Origin: an uncultured Eubacteriales bacterium | GTDB lineage: Bacteria; Bacillota; Clostridia; Monoglobales; Monoglobaceae | Length of the DNA stretch: 6,588 nucleotides | Direction of reading: 5' to 3' | NCBI GenBank assembly: GCA_900550775.1 | Contig: URTH01000100.1 | Coordinates: 1 to 6,588, forward strand | Shown: piece by piece, positions 1 through 5,990 of the stretch | How positions within the stretch are numbered: the first letter of the stretch is position 1 | Layout: the number at the start of each line of letters is the position of its first letter | The notes under the pieces: generated by a model | What the model saw: the letters and a program-made list of their open reading frames with translations, nothing else | Database searches by the model: none | What the model was told of the DNA's origin: nothing | Position numbers and translations under genes: made by a program

Positions 1-69
1 AGCCGAGACGGCATAGGCTAAGCAGGGGACGGCGATCAAATCAAAATGAAATTTTTCGCAAAAGGCAAT

Positions 70-100
70 AAAAAAGGGAAGTTCCACCGGAACTTCCCCT
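70..100 (-). terminator. Intrinsic terminator of the rpsB-tsf operon
   Basis: Positions 76-85 and 89-98 form a perfect 10-bp inverted repeat (GGGAAGTTCC / GGAACTTCCC) with a 3-nt loop. Read on the minus strand, the stem is followed directly by six T (75 down to 70). This is the textbook Rho-independent layout, and it lies 20 bp beyond the tsf stop codon. There is no T run on the plus-strand side, so it acts in the minus direction only. Confidence 0.95.
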
Positions 101-120
101 ATTAGCGTCTGAAATCAGGC

Positions 121-1038
121 TTATTTACCCATCATCTTTGCAACTTCGTCTGCAAAGTTTTCTTCCTTCTTTTCAAGGCCTTCGCCGGTCTCAAAACGAA
201 CAAAGCTCTTTAAGGTAACGGTGCTGCCGATCTTCTTGGAAACGGCCTCAACATACTGTGCCACCGTCTCTTTATGCTCAGCCTTAACATATTCCTGACC
301 GAGCAGGCAGATTTCCTTTAATTCCTTATTCAAACGGCCGGAAATCATCTTTTCAATGATGTTGTCGGGCTTGGACGCATTCTTCGGATCGTTCTTCAGC
401 TGCGCGATCAGAATCTGCTTTTCGTGTTCCTTATATTCCTCCGAAACGTCTGCGTCAGAGAGATACTTGGGGTTCAGCGCTGCGATCTGCATTGCCACGT
501 TGCGGAGGCATTCCTGTACCTCGTCGGTGTTCGGTGCCTCGGCATCGATCAAAACGCCGATCTTGCCGGCTGCATGAATGTAGTCGGTCATTGCGCCGCT
601 GCTCTCGATTCTGACAAAACGGCGGATATTCATGTTCTCGCCGATGGTTGCGATCTTTTCGGTCAGTGCCTCGCCAACGGTCTGGGTGTCGCTTAGCTTT
701 AATTCCTTTAAAGCGTCAACGTCTGCCGGGTTCTGTGCGGCGATTACTTCCGCTACGGCCTGTACAAAGTTCTGGAAGTCTACATTCTTTGCCACAAAGT
801 CGGTCTCGGAGTTTACCTCAACCAAAACACCGATATTGCCGCTGATGTAGGACTTTACAATACCCTCGGCAGCAATTCTGCCGGCCTTTTTTGCAGCGGT
901 AGCCAGACCCTTTTCTCTCAAAAACTCAACGGCCTTGTCCATGTCGCCGTCAGTCTCGGTCAGCGCCTTTTTGCAGTCCATCATACCGCAGTTTGTCATC
1001 TCTCTCAGCTTTTTTACGTCTTGTGCTGTAAATGCCAT
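121..1038 (-). CDS. tsf: Translation elongation factor Ts (EF-Ts)
   Basis: EF-Ts is the cytoplasmic nucleotide-exchange factor that releases GDP from EF-Tu so that it can rebind GTP and aminoacyl-tRNA. The 305-residue length is normal for the family. Residues 1-55 are the UBA-like N-terminal domain, with the first family signature at 11-26 (LREMTNCGMMDCKKAL; the usual TGAG is TNCG here). The second signature, VNSETDFVAKN at 75-85, contains the TDFV core (79-82), whose Asp-Phe pair disturbs the Mg site of EF-Tu. MQIAALNP (183-190) and the KPDNIIEKMISGRLNKEL segment (223-240) are typical of the C-terminal core and dimerisation part. The ATG is preceded by AGGAAG (complement of 1048-1053) at suitable spacing. 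It lies 42 bp after rpsB in the same operon and ends just before a strong terminator. No anomalies are seen. Confidence 0.98.
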   Translation of the reverse strand: MAFTAQDVKKLREMTNCGMMDCKKALTETDGDMDKAVEFLREKGLATAAKKAGRIAAEGIVKSYISGNIGVLVEVNSETDFVAKNVDFQNFVQAVAEVIAAQNPADVDALKELKLSDTQTVGEALTEKIATIGENMNIRRFVRIESSGAMTDYIHAAGKIGVLIDAEAPNTDEVQECLRNVAMQIAALNPKYLSDADVSEEYKEHEKQILIAQLKNDPKNASKPDNIIEKMISGRLNKELKEICLLGQEYVKAEHKETVAQYVEAVSKKIGSTVTLKSFVRFETGEGLEKKEENFADEVAKMMGK

Positions 1039-1080
1039 GATACATCTCTTCCTTTCTGTTGATTTACAAAACGAGGTTGA

Positions 1081-1827
1081 TTACTCGTCTAACATATCCA
1101 GTGTCACGTCTGCGTCCTTCGCCTCAGCCTCCGGTGCGTTCTGCTCGCCCTGCTTGCCCTCTAAAACGGCGTTGCCGATGGTCGATACGATCAGCTTTAC
1201 GGCGCGGATTGCGTCATCGTTGCCGGGGATCGGGTAGTCGGCCTCTTCCGGGTCACAGTTGGTATCTACGATCGCGATAACCGGAATACCCAGCTTGTGT
1301 GCCTCTGCGATGGCGTTCTTCTCTTTTCTCGGGTCTACGACAAAGAGTGCGGAGGGAAGATCGCGCATTTCCTTGATGCCGCCCAGGAACTTTTCCAGAC
1401 GCTCATGCTCTAAGTTTAACTTGATAACCTCTTTCTTCGGCAGAAGAGCCATGGTGCCGTCCTCAGCCATCTTTTCCAGCTGATACAGGCGCTCAATTCT
1501 CTTTTTGATGGTCTTGAAGTTGGTCAGCATACCGCCCAGCCATCTTGCGTTGACAAAGTACATGCCGGTACGCTCAGCCTCTTCGCGGATGGCGTCCTGC
1601 GCCTGCTTTTTGGTGCCGACAAACAGCACGCTGCCGCCTTCGGCTGCGATGTCGCGGACAAAGTAGTACGCCTCTTCAATCTTTTTCACGGTCTTTTGCA
1701 GGTCGATGATGTAGATCCCGTTTCTCTCCGTGAAAATGTACTCCGCCATTTTCGGGTTCCAACGGCGGGTCTGGTGTCCGAAGTGAACACCGGCTTCCAG
1801 CAACTGCTTCATTTGAATAACTCCCAT
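1081..1827 (-). CDS. rpsB: 30S ribosomal protein S2
   Basis: S2 is a small-subunit ribosomal protein that joins late in 30S assembly, near S1 in Gram-negative bacteria. The 248 residues match the family. The N-terminal block [19 protein letters not shown] (9-27) is the first S2 signature. IYIIDLQKT (38-46) and [11 protein letters not shown] (67-77) belong to the Rossmann-like core, residues about 105-155 form the helical hairpin, and [20 protein letters not shown] (182-201) carries the second signature. The C-terminal tail (about 225-248) is acidic and variable, as is usual. The chosen ATG has GGAGGTG 8 nt upstream on the minus strand; the internal Met6 lacks such a site. It is the first gene of the rpsB-tsf operon and is preceded by a long structured leader. 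Confidence 0.98.
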   Translation of the reverse strand: MGVIQMKQLLEAGVHFGHQTRRWNPKMAEYIFTERNGIYIIDLQKTVKKIEEAYYFVRDIAAEGGSVLFVGTKKQAQDAIREEAERTGMYFVNARWLGGMLTNFKTIKKRIERLYQLEKMAEDGTMALLPKKEVIKLNLEHERLEKFLGGIKEMRDLPSALFVVDPRKEKNAIAEAHKLGIPVIAIVDTNCDPEEADYPIPGNDDAIRAVKLIVSTIGNAVLEGKQGEQNAPEAEAKDADVTLDMLDE

Positions 1828-1982
1828 GATTTAACACCTCCATAGTTTTTTCCTCCGTCCCGGTCTGCAAGGCGGCGGGCAAAGCCCGAAAATACGCCTG
1901 CGCGATCCTGAAACCGTCATGGGTGTGCGGCACTTTTCGGATCCTCGCGGAACGTGTGTATTGTTTGCGTCATTTTGGACGC
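1828..1982 (-). promoter_or_regulatory. Structured 5' leader of rpsB
   Basis: If transcription begins near 1982, as the promoter predicts, the rpsB mRNA has a leader of about 155 nt that I can fold by eye into three helices. (1) GCGTC at 1967-1971 pairs with 1978-1982 at the very 5' end, with a 6-nt loop. (2) 1901-1908 pairs with 1939-1942 plus 1946-1949, with a 3-nt bulge. (3) 1867-1874 pairs with 1895-1901 (one bulged base) and encloses a 5-bp hairpin, 1876-1880 with 1884-1888. None is followed by a U run, so this is not an attenuating terminator. S2 is known to repress its own operon through an mRNA leader in gammaproteobacteria; an analogous role here is inference. No energies were computed. 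Confidence 0.5.
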
Positions 1983-1988
1983 CATAAT

Positions 1989-2044
1989 AGTATATCATAA
2001 CCAAATGGCGCATGCAAGCATTTTTTTCAATTTTCTCAAAAAAA
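1989..2044 (-). promoter_or_regulatory. Promoter of rpsB-tsf with UP-like element
   Basis: On the minus strand TATACT (complement of 1989-1994) is preceded by TG and one base, giving an extended -10. TTGCAT (complement of 2012-2017) lies 17 bp upstream as a weak -35 that keeps the important TTG. Directly upstream are A7 and A4 tracts and a T7 tract (2021-2044), resembling an UP element that contacts the RNA polymerase alpha subunits, as is common for translation genes. The predicted start is near 1982. Confidence 0.75.
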
Positions 2045-2066
2045 TTCAATGAAATTTACGTGTGAG

Positions 2067-2090
2067 AGGGATGCGTTTTCGTGCATCCTT
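2067..2090. repeat. Inverted repeat between the divergent promoters
   Basis: GGATGC (2069-2074) and GCATCC (2083-2088) are perfect complements. The stem can be extended inwards by a G-C pair across a TTTT loop with slippage of one T, and outwards by a G-T and an A-T pair. It is upstream of both predicted transcription starts, so a DNA-level role (operator) is likelier than an RNA one. No T run follows on either strand. Confidence 0.55.
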
Positions 2091-2091
2091 T

Positions 2092-2128
2092 CCATAGCGT
2101 GCGGTTTGACAAAACGCGGCCGCTATGG
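2092..2128. promoter_or_regulatory. Nested inverted repeat over the lysA promoter, operator candidate
   Basis: The outer arms CCATAGCG (2092-2099) and CGCTATGG (2121-2128) are perfect complements. The inner arms GCGGTTT (2101-2107) and AAAACGC (2111-2117) match at six of seven positions around GAC. Inner and outer centres differ by one base. The repeat covers the -35 box and the whole spacer and stops exactly at the -10 box, so a bound protein would block or position RNA polymerase. The regulator is not recognisable from the motif. Confidence 0.6.
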
Positions 2129-2134
2129 TACAAT
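2106..2134 (+). promoter_or_regulatory. Sigma-A-type promoter of lysA
   Basis: TTGACA (2106-2111) and TACAAT (2129-2134) are separated by exactly 17 bp, giving 6/6 and 5/6 matches to the housekeeping consensus. The predicted start is near 2141, which leaves a leader of about 60 nt. That is too short for a lysine riboswitch or a T-box, and no T-box sequence is seen. Confidence 0.9.
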
Positions 2135-2183
2135 GCCAGATAAGAAAACTTTCATCTGTATTATACGTGATTTGGAAGGACGC

Positions 2184-2191
2184 TAAGGAGG
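2184..2191 (+). promoter_or_regulatory. Ribosome binding site of lysA
   Basis: TAAGGAGG, a perfect match to the 16S rRNA 3' end, lies 9 nt before the ATG at 2201. It decides that start over the in-frame ATG at 2213. Confidence 0.95.
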
Positions 2192-2200
2192 ACATCAAAA

Positions 2201-3502
2201 ATGCAACTTGTAATGGACTGTTTGGATCGTAACGCGGCGGGGCATCTCACCATCGGCGGCTGCGATCTGACCGCGATTGCCGGGGAGTTTCATACGCCGG
2301 CATACGTGATGGATGAAAATAAAATCCGCGAAAACTGCCGCGTGTACCGGCATGCCATGGATGAATATTACGGCGGAAACGGCCTGGCGCTTTACGCCAG
2401 CAAGGCGCTGTCCTGTAAGGCAATCTATCGGATTGCAAAGGAAGAGGGGGTGGGCGTTGACGTGGTTTCCGGCGGTGAGTTATATACCGCGCTGAGCGCA
2501 GGGTTCCCGGCGGAGAAGATTTACTTTCACGGGAACAATAAGACGGAGGATGAAATCGCGATGGCGATCGACCGCGGCGTCGGGCGCATTGTGGTGGATA
2601 ATATCTTTGAGCTGGAAACGCTGAACCGTATGGCCGGCGAGAAGAATCGGAACATGAAGATCCTGTTTCGGATCAAGCCGGGCATTGACGCCCACACGCA
2701 CAGCTTTGTGCAGACCGGCCAGATCGACTCAAAATTCGGCGTCGCGCTGGAGACCGGCGAGGCGGAGGAGATTCTGCGCCGCGCGCAGCAGATGGAGCAT
2801 GTGACGGTGGTCGGCGTGCATTGCCACATCGGCTCTCAGATCTTTGAGCTGGAGCCGTTCCGCCTTGCGGCAAAGACGATGATGGGTCTGATCGGCATGA
2901 TGCACGAAAAGTACGGCATGGCACTGAGCGAGCTAAACCTCGGCGGCGGCTACGGCATCAAGTATGTAAACGGCGATCAGCCGATTGACTATGACAAATA
3001 TATCGAGGCGGTGGCAAAGGTGGTGCGCGACGAGAGCGCGCGCCTTGGCGTTAAAGAACCGTATCTTGTGATGGAGCCGGGGCGTTCGATCGTGGCGTCC
3101 GCCGGGCTGACCCTCTATACCGTGGGCGCCGTAAAGGAAGTCCCCGATATCCGCACCTATGTGTCGGTGGATGGCGGCATGGGCGATAATCCGCGGCATA
3201 TCATGTACGGCGCGGAATATCAGGCGGTTCTGCCGGAAAGGCCGGACGAGGAGCCTGAAACAGTGGTAACCGTAGCCGGCAAATGCTGCGAGTCGGGCGA
3301 TATCCTGGTGCGTGACGCAAAGCTCCCTAAAGTGAAGCCCGGCGATCTTTTGGCCGTGCTGGCGACCGGCGCGTACAACTACTCGATGGCAAGCAACTAC
3401 AATCGGATTCCGCGTCCGCCCATCGTGATGGTGCGTGACGGCAAGGCAACGCTTGCCGTGCGCCGCGAACGGTACGAGGATTTGGTTGCCTGCGACCTGT
3501 AA
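2201..3502 (+). CDS. lysA: Diaminopimelate decarboxylase
   Basis: LysA decarboxylates meso-2,6-diaminopimelate to L-lysine with pyridoxal phosphate, the last step of lysine synthesis, in the cytoplasm. The 433-residue length fits the fold-III (alanine racemase-like) decarboxylases. The PLP-binding Lys is K68 in YASKALSCK (65-73). VHCHIGSQ (206-213) carries the His that stacks on the cofactor, LGGGYGIKY (247-255) is the glycine loop that binds phosphate, and EPGRSIVA (292-299) contains a substrate-binding Arg. CESGD (363-367) supplies the active-site Cys and Glu from the partner subunit and distinguishes DAP decarboxylase from arginine or ornithine relatives; Tyr392 lies in GAYNY. All catalytic residues are present, so the enzyme should be active. 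It is transcribed divergently from rpsB, from its own strong promoter lying in an inverted repeat. No terminator follows, so it may be the first gene of a longer transcript. Confidence 0.97.
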   Translation: MQLVMDCLDRNAAGHLTIGGCDLTAIAGEFHTPAYVMDENKIRENCRVYRHAMDEYYGGNGLALYASKALSCKAIYRIAKEEGVGVDVVSGGELYTALSAGFPAEKIYFHGNNKTEDEIAMAIDRGVGRIVVDNIFELETLNRMAGEKNRNMKILFRIKPGIDAHTHSFVQTGQIDSKFGVALETGEAEEILRRAQQMEHVTVVGVHCHIGSQIFELEPFRLAAKTMMGLIGMMHEKYGMALSELNLGGGYGIKYVNGDQPIDYDKYIEAVAKVVRDESARLGVKEPYLVMEPGRSIVASAGLTLYTVGAVKEVPDIRTYVSVDGGMGDNPRHIMYGAEYQAVLPERPDEEPETVVTVAGKCCESGDILVRDAKLPKVKPGDLLAVLATGAYNYSMASNYNRIPRPPIVMVRDGKATLAVRRERYEDLVACDL

Positions 3503-3604
3503 GGCATGACCTTTCGGTATGAAACGTAAGACTTTTTGGGACTGACAAGGCTGAAAGAAAGGAGAGTATCGGTATACCGGCGCCTTTTGCGCGGTGTATC
3601 ATAC

Positions 3605-3608
3605 GAGG
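3605..3608 (+). promoter_or_regulatory. Ribosome binding site that sets the M50 protease start
   Basis: GAGG lies 6 nt before the ATG at 3615. The in-frame GTG at 3594 has no site at useful distance (the nearest, GGAGAG at 3561-3566, is about 27 nt away), so the ATG is preferred. Confidence 0.6.
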
Positions 3609-3614
3609 ATTTTT

Positions 3615-4298
3615 ATGCTTTTTTCTCTGCTGCGCAACGGAAGTCTCTCCGTTGCGGAAAAGCTGCTCTATATTTTGGTGATTGCGTTTTGCGTACTGCT
3701 TTCGCTCTCGGTGCATGAGCTTTGCCATGGGCTTGCCGCCTATCTGATGGGGGATAAAACCGCCAAAAATTCCGGCAGGCTGTCGCTCAATCCCATGCAC
3801 CATTTGGATCCGATCGGCGCGATCTGTCTGTTTTTGTTCGGCTTTGGCTGGGCAAGGCCGGTGCCGGTGAATCCGTGGAACTTTAAACACAAAAAGGGCG
3901 GCATGGTGCTGACCGCGCTGGGCGGCCCGATTGCCAACTTCCTTTTGGCGTTTGTGGCACAGATCGGCGTGGTGCTGCTTGGCGGCATGCGCTTTGCCTC
4001 GGAGAATATGGCGTATCAGGTGGCGTCGGTGGGCTATATGATCTGCTACTACCTGGCGCAGGTGAATCTGGGTCTCGGTCTGTTTAACCTGATTCCGATT
4101 CCGCCGCTGGACGGCTCTAAGGTGCTGAGCGCGGTTTTGCCGCAGCGGCTTTACTTTAAACTGATGGAATATGAGCGCTACGGCTTTATTGTGCTGCTGA
4201 TTCTCATCAACCTGCCCATATTTAACAGTTTGCTTTATTTTTGCGAATCGGCGATGCTTGGGTGGTATCAGAGCATCATCGGATTATTTCTTCACTAG
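3615..4298 (+). CDS. Site-2-type membrane zinc metalloprotease, family M50
   Basis: This is a polytopic intramembrane protease of the small M50 type, without the PDZ domain of RseP/RasP. From the ATG it has 227 residues. Helix 1 (about 15-40) contains the zinc motif HELCH (34-38) with catalytic Glu35. The third ligand is Asp166 in NLIPIPPLDG (158-167), the S2P C-terminal motif. Hydrophobic stretches at about 65-80, 98-124, 134-160 and 188-210 give a likely five or six spans. GGPIANFLLA (103-112) is typical of the family's middle helix. All metal ligands are intact. Small M50 proteins of this class commonly sit beside scpA and scpB in Clostridia; their substrate is generally unknown and cannot be told from the sequence. 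It starts 112 bp after lysA and ends 76 bp before scpA. A GTG start at 3594 would add seven residues. Confidence 0.93.
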   Translation: MLFSLLRNGSLSVAEKLLYILVIAFCVLLSLSVHELCHGLAAYLMGDKTAKNSGRLSLNPMHHLDPIGAICLFLFGFGWARPVPVNPWNFKHKKGGMVLTALGGPIANFLLAFVAQIGVVLLGGMRFASENMAYQVASVGYMICYYLAQVNLGLGLFNLIPIPPLDGSKVLSAVLPQRLYFKLMEYERYGFIVLLILINLPIFNSLLYFCESAMLGWYQSIIGLFLH

Positions 4299-4356
4299 CC
4301 GAAAGCGGGGCGTTAAAGTCCGCGCAATAGGGTAAAATTTTATTCCCTTTCGGCTA
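4296..4356. repeat. TA-ended 10-bp inverted repeat between the M50 gene and scpA
   Basis: TAGCCGAAAG (4296-4305) and CTTTCGGCTA (4347-4356) are perfect complements, and the left arm begins at the TAG stop of the protease gene. Inside are two possible small hairpins: 4305-4309 with 4319-4323, and 4329-4332 with 4345-4348, the latter competing with the outer stem. No U run follows, so it is not a standard terminator. It could be an mRNA processing or stability structure, or a minimal inserted palindrome. Confidence 0.6.
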
Positions 4357-4363
4357 AGAAAAC

Positions 4364-4369
4364 AGGGTG
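4364..4369 (+). promoter_or_regulatory. Ribosome binding site that sets the scpA start
   Basis: AGGGTG lies 5 nt before the ATG at 4375. The in-frame GTG at 4369 overlaps this site and has no good site of its own, so the ATG start is preferred. Confidence 0.5.
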
Positions 4370-4374
4370 TGGGT

Positions 4375-5145
4375 ATGGAACAGCTGAATTTTAAACTGGA
4401 GCATTTTGAGGGGCCGCTGGATTTGCTGCTGACTCTGATCCGAAAAAATAAGGTGAGTATCTACGATATTCCGATTTCGGTGATTTTGGATCAGTATCTT
4501 GCGGTCATGCAGGAAATGCAGGAGATGGATCTGGAGGTCTCCAGTGAGTTTTTGGTGTTGGCGGCAACGCTGCTTCAGATCAAGTCAAAGATGCTGCTGC
4601 CAAAGGCCGAGGATGAAAACGAGGAAGAGGGCGACCCCAGAGAAGAGCTGGTTCGCCGTCTTTTGGAATATCAGAAAATCAAGGAGGCGGCCGCGTACCT
4701 GGCGCCGCGGCAGCACATCGGCGCGTCCATGTTTTTTAAGGCGCCGGACGCGATTGAGCGGAAGCCTGCCGAGTGGAATCTGTCGAGCATGACAAAGGAG
4801 AACCTTTACGCCGCCTATCAGCGCGCCTTTTTGCGCTTAGAGCGCAAGCAGCCGCCGCCCAAGCAGTCGTTTGCCGGGATTGTCGGCCATGAGAAGGTGT
4901 CGCTGCGGCAAAAGGTGACCGGCATCTGGAAACGGCTGGTGCAAAAGAGCAAAATGAAGTTTTTGGAGCTGTTTTCCGGCGTGAAGAGCAAGCCGGAGGC
5001 GGTGGCGTCCTTTTTGGCCGTGCTGGAGCTGATTAAGATGAAGAAAATCAGAATCGAATACGGTGACGATCATAGCATCAAAAATCCGCGCGTTTATCGC
5101 ACCGACGATGCGGAAACGGTGGATTTAACCGGGATTGAGGACTGA
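4375..5145 (+). CDS. scpA: Segregation and condensation protein A
   Basis: ScpA is the kleisin subunit of the SMC-ScpAB condensin, which organises and separates chromosomes. It bridges the two SMC heads and carries a ScpB dimer. The protein has 256 residues, normal for the family. The N-terminal part holds FKLEHFEGPLDLLLTLIRKN (6-25), the kleisin signature that binds the SMC neck, and EFLVLAATLLQIKSKMLLPK (58-77). An acidic linker (about 79-92, EDENEEEGD) leads to the middle region that contacts ScpB. The C-terminal winged helix (about 175-230), with FLAVLELIKMKKIRIEY (213-229), binds the SMC cap. It is followed 35 bp later by scpB, its obligate partner, an arrangement kept in most Bacillota. 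Starting at the GTG at 4369 would add two residues. Confidence 0.96.
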   Translation: MEQLNFKLEHFEGPLDLLLTLIRKNKVSIYDIPISVILDQYLAVMQEMQEMDLEVSSEFLVLAATLLQIKSKMLLPKAEDENEEEGDPREELVRRLLEYQKIKEAAAYLAPRQHIGASMFFKAPDAIERKPAEWNLSSMTKENLYAAYQRAFLRLERKQPPPKQSFAGIVGHEKVSLRQKVTGIWKRLVQKSKMKFLELFSGVKSKPEAVASFLAVLELIKMKKIRIEYGDDHSIKNPRVYRTDDAETVDLTGIED

Positions 5146-5180
5146 GCGCCCGGTATTTTAACACAAAGGAAACGGATAGT

Positions 5181-5969
5181 ATGGAAATCAGAGAGATACA
5201 GGCCATTTTAGAGAGTGTGCTGTTTGCGGCAGGGGACGCGGTCGAGCTGGAACGGCTGGCGGATATTGTCGATGTGGACAAGCGTTCGCTGCGCGAGATA
5301 CTCAAAAAAATGATGGACGAGTATAACTATGAACGCCGCGGCATCCACGTGATTCAGTTAGAGGACGCCTATCAGATGTGCACCAGGGGCGAGTACAGCG
5401 AGTACGTCTCCATGCTGGCGGAGCCGCGAAGAAAGCAGAATCTGTCCGGCGCGGCGATTGAGGTTTTGGCGATTGTTGCCTATCACCAGCCGGTGACGCG
5501 CAGCGCGATGGAGAATATCCGCGGCGTGAACTGTGATTATGTCGCAAACCGACTGATGGAACGCGGCCTGATTGAGGAGGTCGGACGGCTGGACGCACCG
5601 GGACGGCCGCTGCTTTTCGGCACCACGCAGGAGTTTTTGCGCTGCTTTGGCATCGCCTCGCTCAGTGAACTGCCGGATTATGATCAGTTTGGAAATTCCG
5701 AGGAGGCAATGCAGCTGAAAATGGAGCTTGCGCCGCAGCAGCTTGCCATGGACGCGGAGACGGAACATTTGGAACATACGGAATCGGAGGGCACGGAGAC
5801 GGCGAAAGATACGGACGGCGGCGCTTTGCAGTACGAAACCGGCGATGCGAAAGACGGTGCAAAAGACGATACCAAAGACGATACAAAGGGCGGTGTAAAG
5901 TCCGATCCGCCGGAGGAAAATTTGGATCGCAGTGAAGATGATGATTCGCTGAAACCCTTTGCCCCATAG
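5181..5969 (+). CDS. scpB: Segregation and condensation protein B with long acidic tail
   Basis: ScpB forms a dimer that binds the middle of ScpA in the SMC-ScpAB complex. The first winged-helix domain covers about residues 1-75 (EIQAILESVLFAAGDAVELE near the start) and the second about 85-165, with the family core LSGAAIEVLAIVAYHQPVTR (88-107), RGVNCDY (114-120), GRPLLFGTT (141-149) and LSELP (161-165). The conserved part ends near 170. The protein has 262 residues, whereas ScpB is usually about 180-200, because of a tail of some 80 residues rich in Asp, Glu, Lys, Thr and Gly, partly built from a 12-bp tandem repeat. The tail is probably disordered. AAAGGA lies 10 nt before the ATG. The gene follows scpA closely and precedes the DUF2953 gene by 21 bp, so they very likely share one mRNA. 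Confidence 0.96.
   Translation: MEIREIQAILESVLFAAGDAVELERLADIVDVDKRSLREILKKMMDEYNYERRGIHVIQLEDAYQMCTRGEYSEYVSMLAEPRRKQNLSGAAIEVLAIVAYHQPVTRSAMENIRGVNCDYVANRLMERGLIEEVGRLDAPGRPLLFGTTQEFLRCFGIASLSELPDYDQFGNSEEAMQLKMELAPQQLAMDAETEHLEHTESEGTETAKDTDGGALQYETGDAKDGAKDDTKDDTKGGVKSDPPEENLDRSEDDDSLKPFAP
5850..5897 (+). repeat. Four 12-bp tandem repeats in the scpB tail
   Basis: Four consecutive 12-bp units start at 5850, 5862, 5874 and 5886. Units two and three differ by one base (AAAGACGATACC, AAAGACGATACA); units one and four are diverged. They are in frame and encode KDGA, KDDT, KDDT and KGGV (ScpB residues 224-239). The multiple-of-three length means copy number can change without breaking the frame. 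Confidence 0.85.
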
Positions 5970-5990
5970 GAGAAAAGAGGGAGGAACCCT

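Larger units (their letters stand above)
1828..2200. other. Divergent intergenic region between rpsB and lysA
   Basis: This 373-bp gap contains no supported coding region. From left to right it holds the rpsB ribosome binding site and leader (1828-1982), the leftward rpsB promoter with its A/T-rich upstream part (1989-2044), an inverted repeat (2067-2090), the nested inverted repeat with the rightward lysA promoter (2092-2134), and a short lysA leader of about 60 nt (2141-2200). The two -35 boxes are 88 bp apart, so the promoters do not overlap. Confidence 0.85.

Noticed and set aside
1..69. Possible end of a plus-strand gene (frame ending with a TAA at 69-71) or a minus-strand coding start
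   Set aside because: Only about 22 codons are visible in either direction, without a recognisable motif or ribosome binding site, so no gene can be supported.
356..850. Several overlapping plus-strand open frames opposite tsf
   Set aside because: They are antisense to a full-length EF-Ts gene with intact signatures and have no start signals of their own.
2141..2200. Lysine riboswitch or T-box leader before lysA
   Set aside because: The predicted leader is about 60 nt, far shorter than either element, and I see no T-box sequence or terminator hairpin in it.
3503..3614. Possible separate promoter, short peptide or terminator in the lysA-M50 gap, including the 10-bp palindrome CGGTATACCG at 3570-3579
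   Set aside because: A CTGACA-like box has no acceptable -10 at 16-18 bp, the ATG near 3506 gives only seven codons, and the palindrome has no T run after it. Nothing is strong enough to annotate.
3327..3890. 187-codon minus-strand open frame across the end of lysA and the start of the M50 gene
   Set aside because: It is antisense to two well-supported genes, crosses their intergenic gap, shows no family resemblance, and its composition is that expected of the reverse of GC-rich coding DNA.
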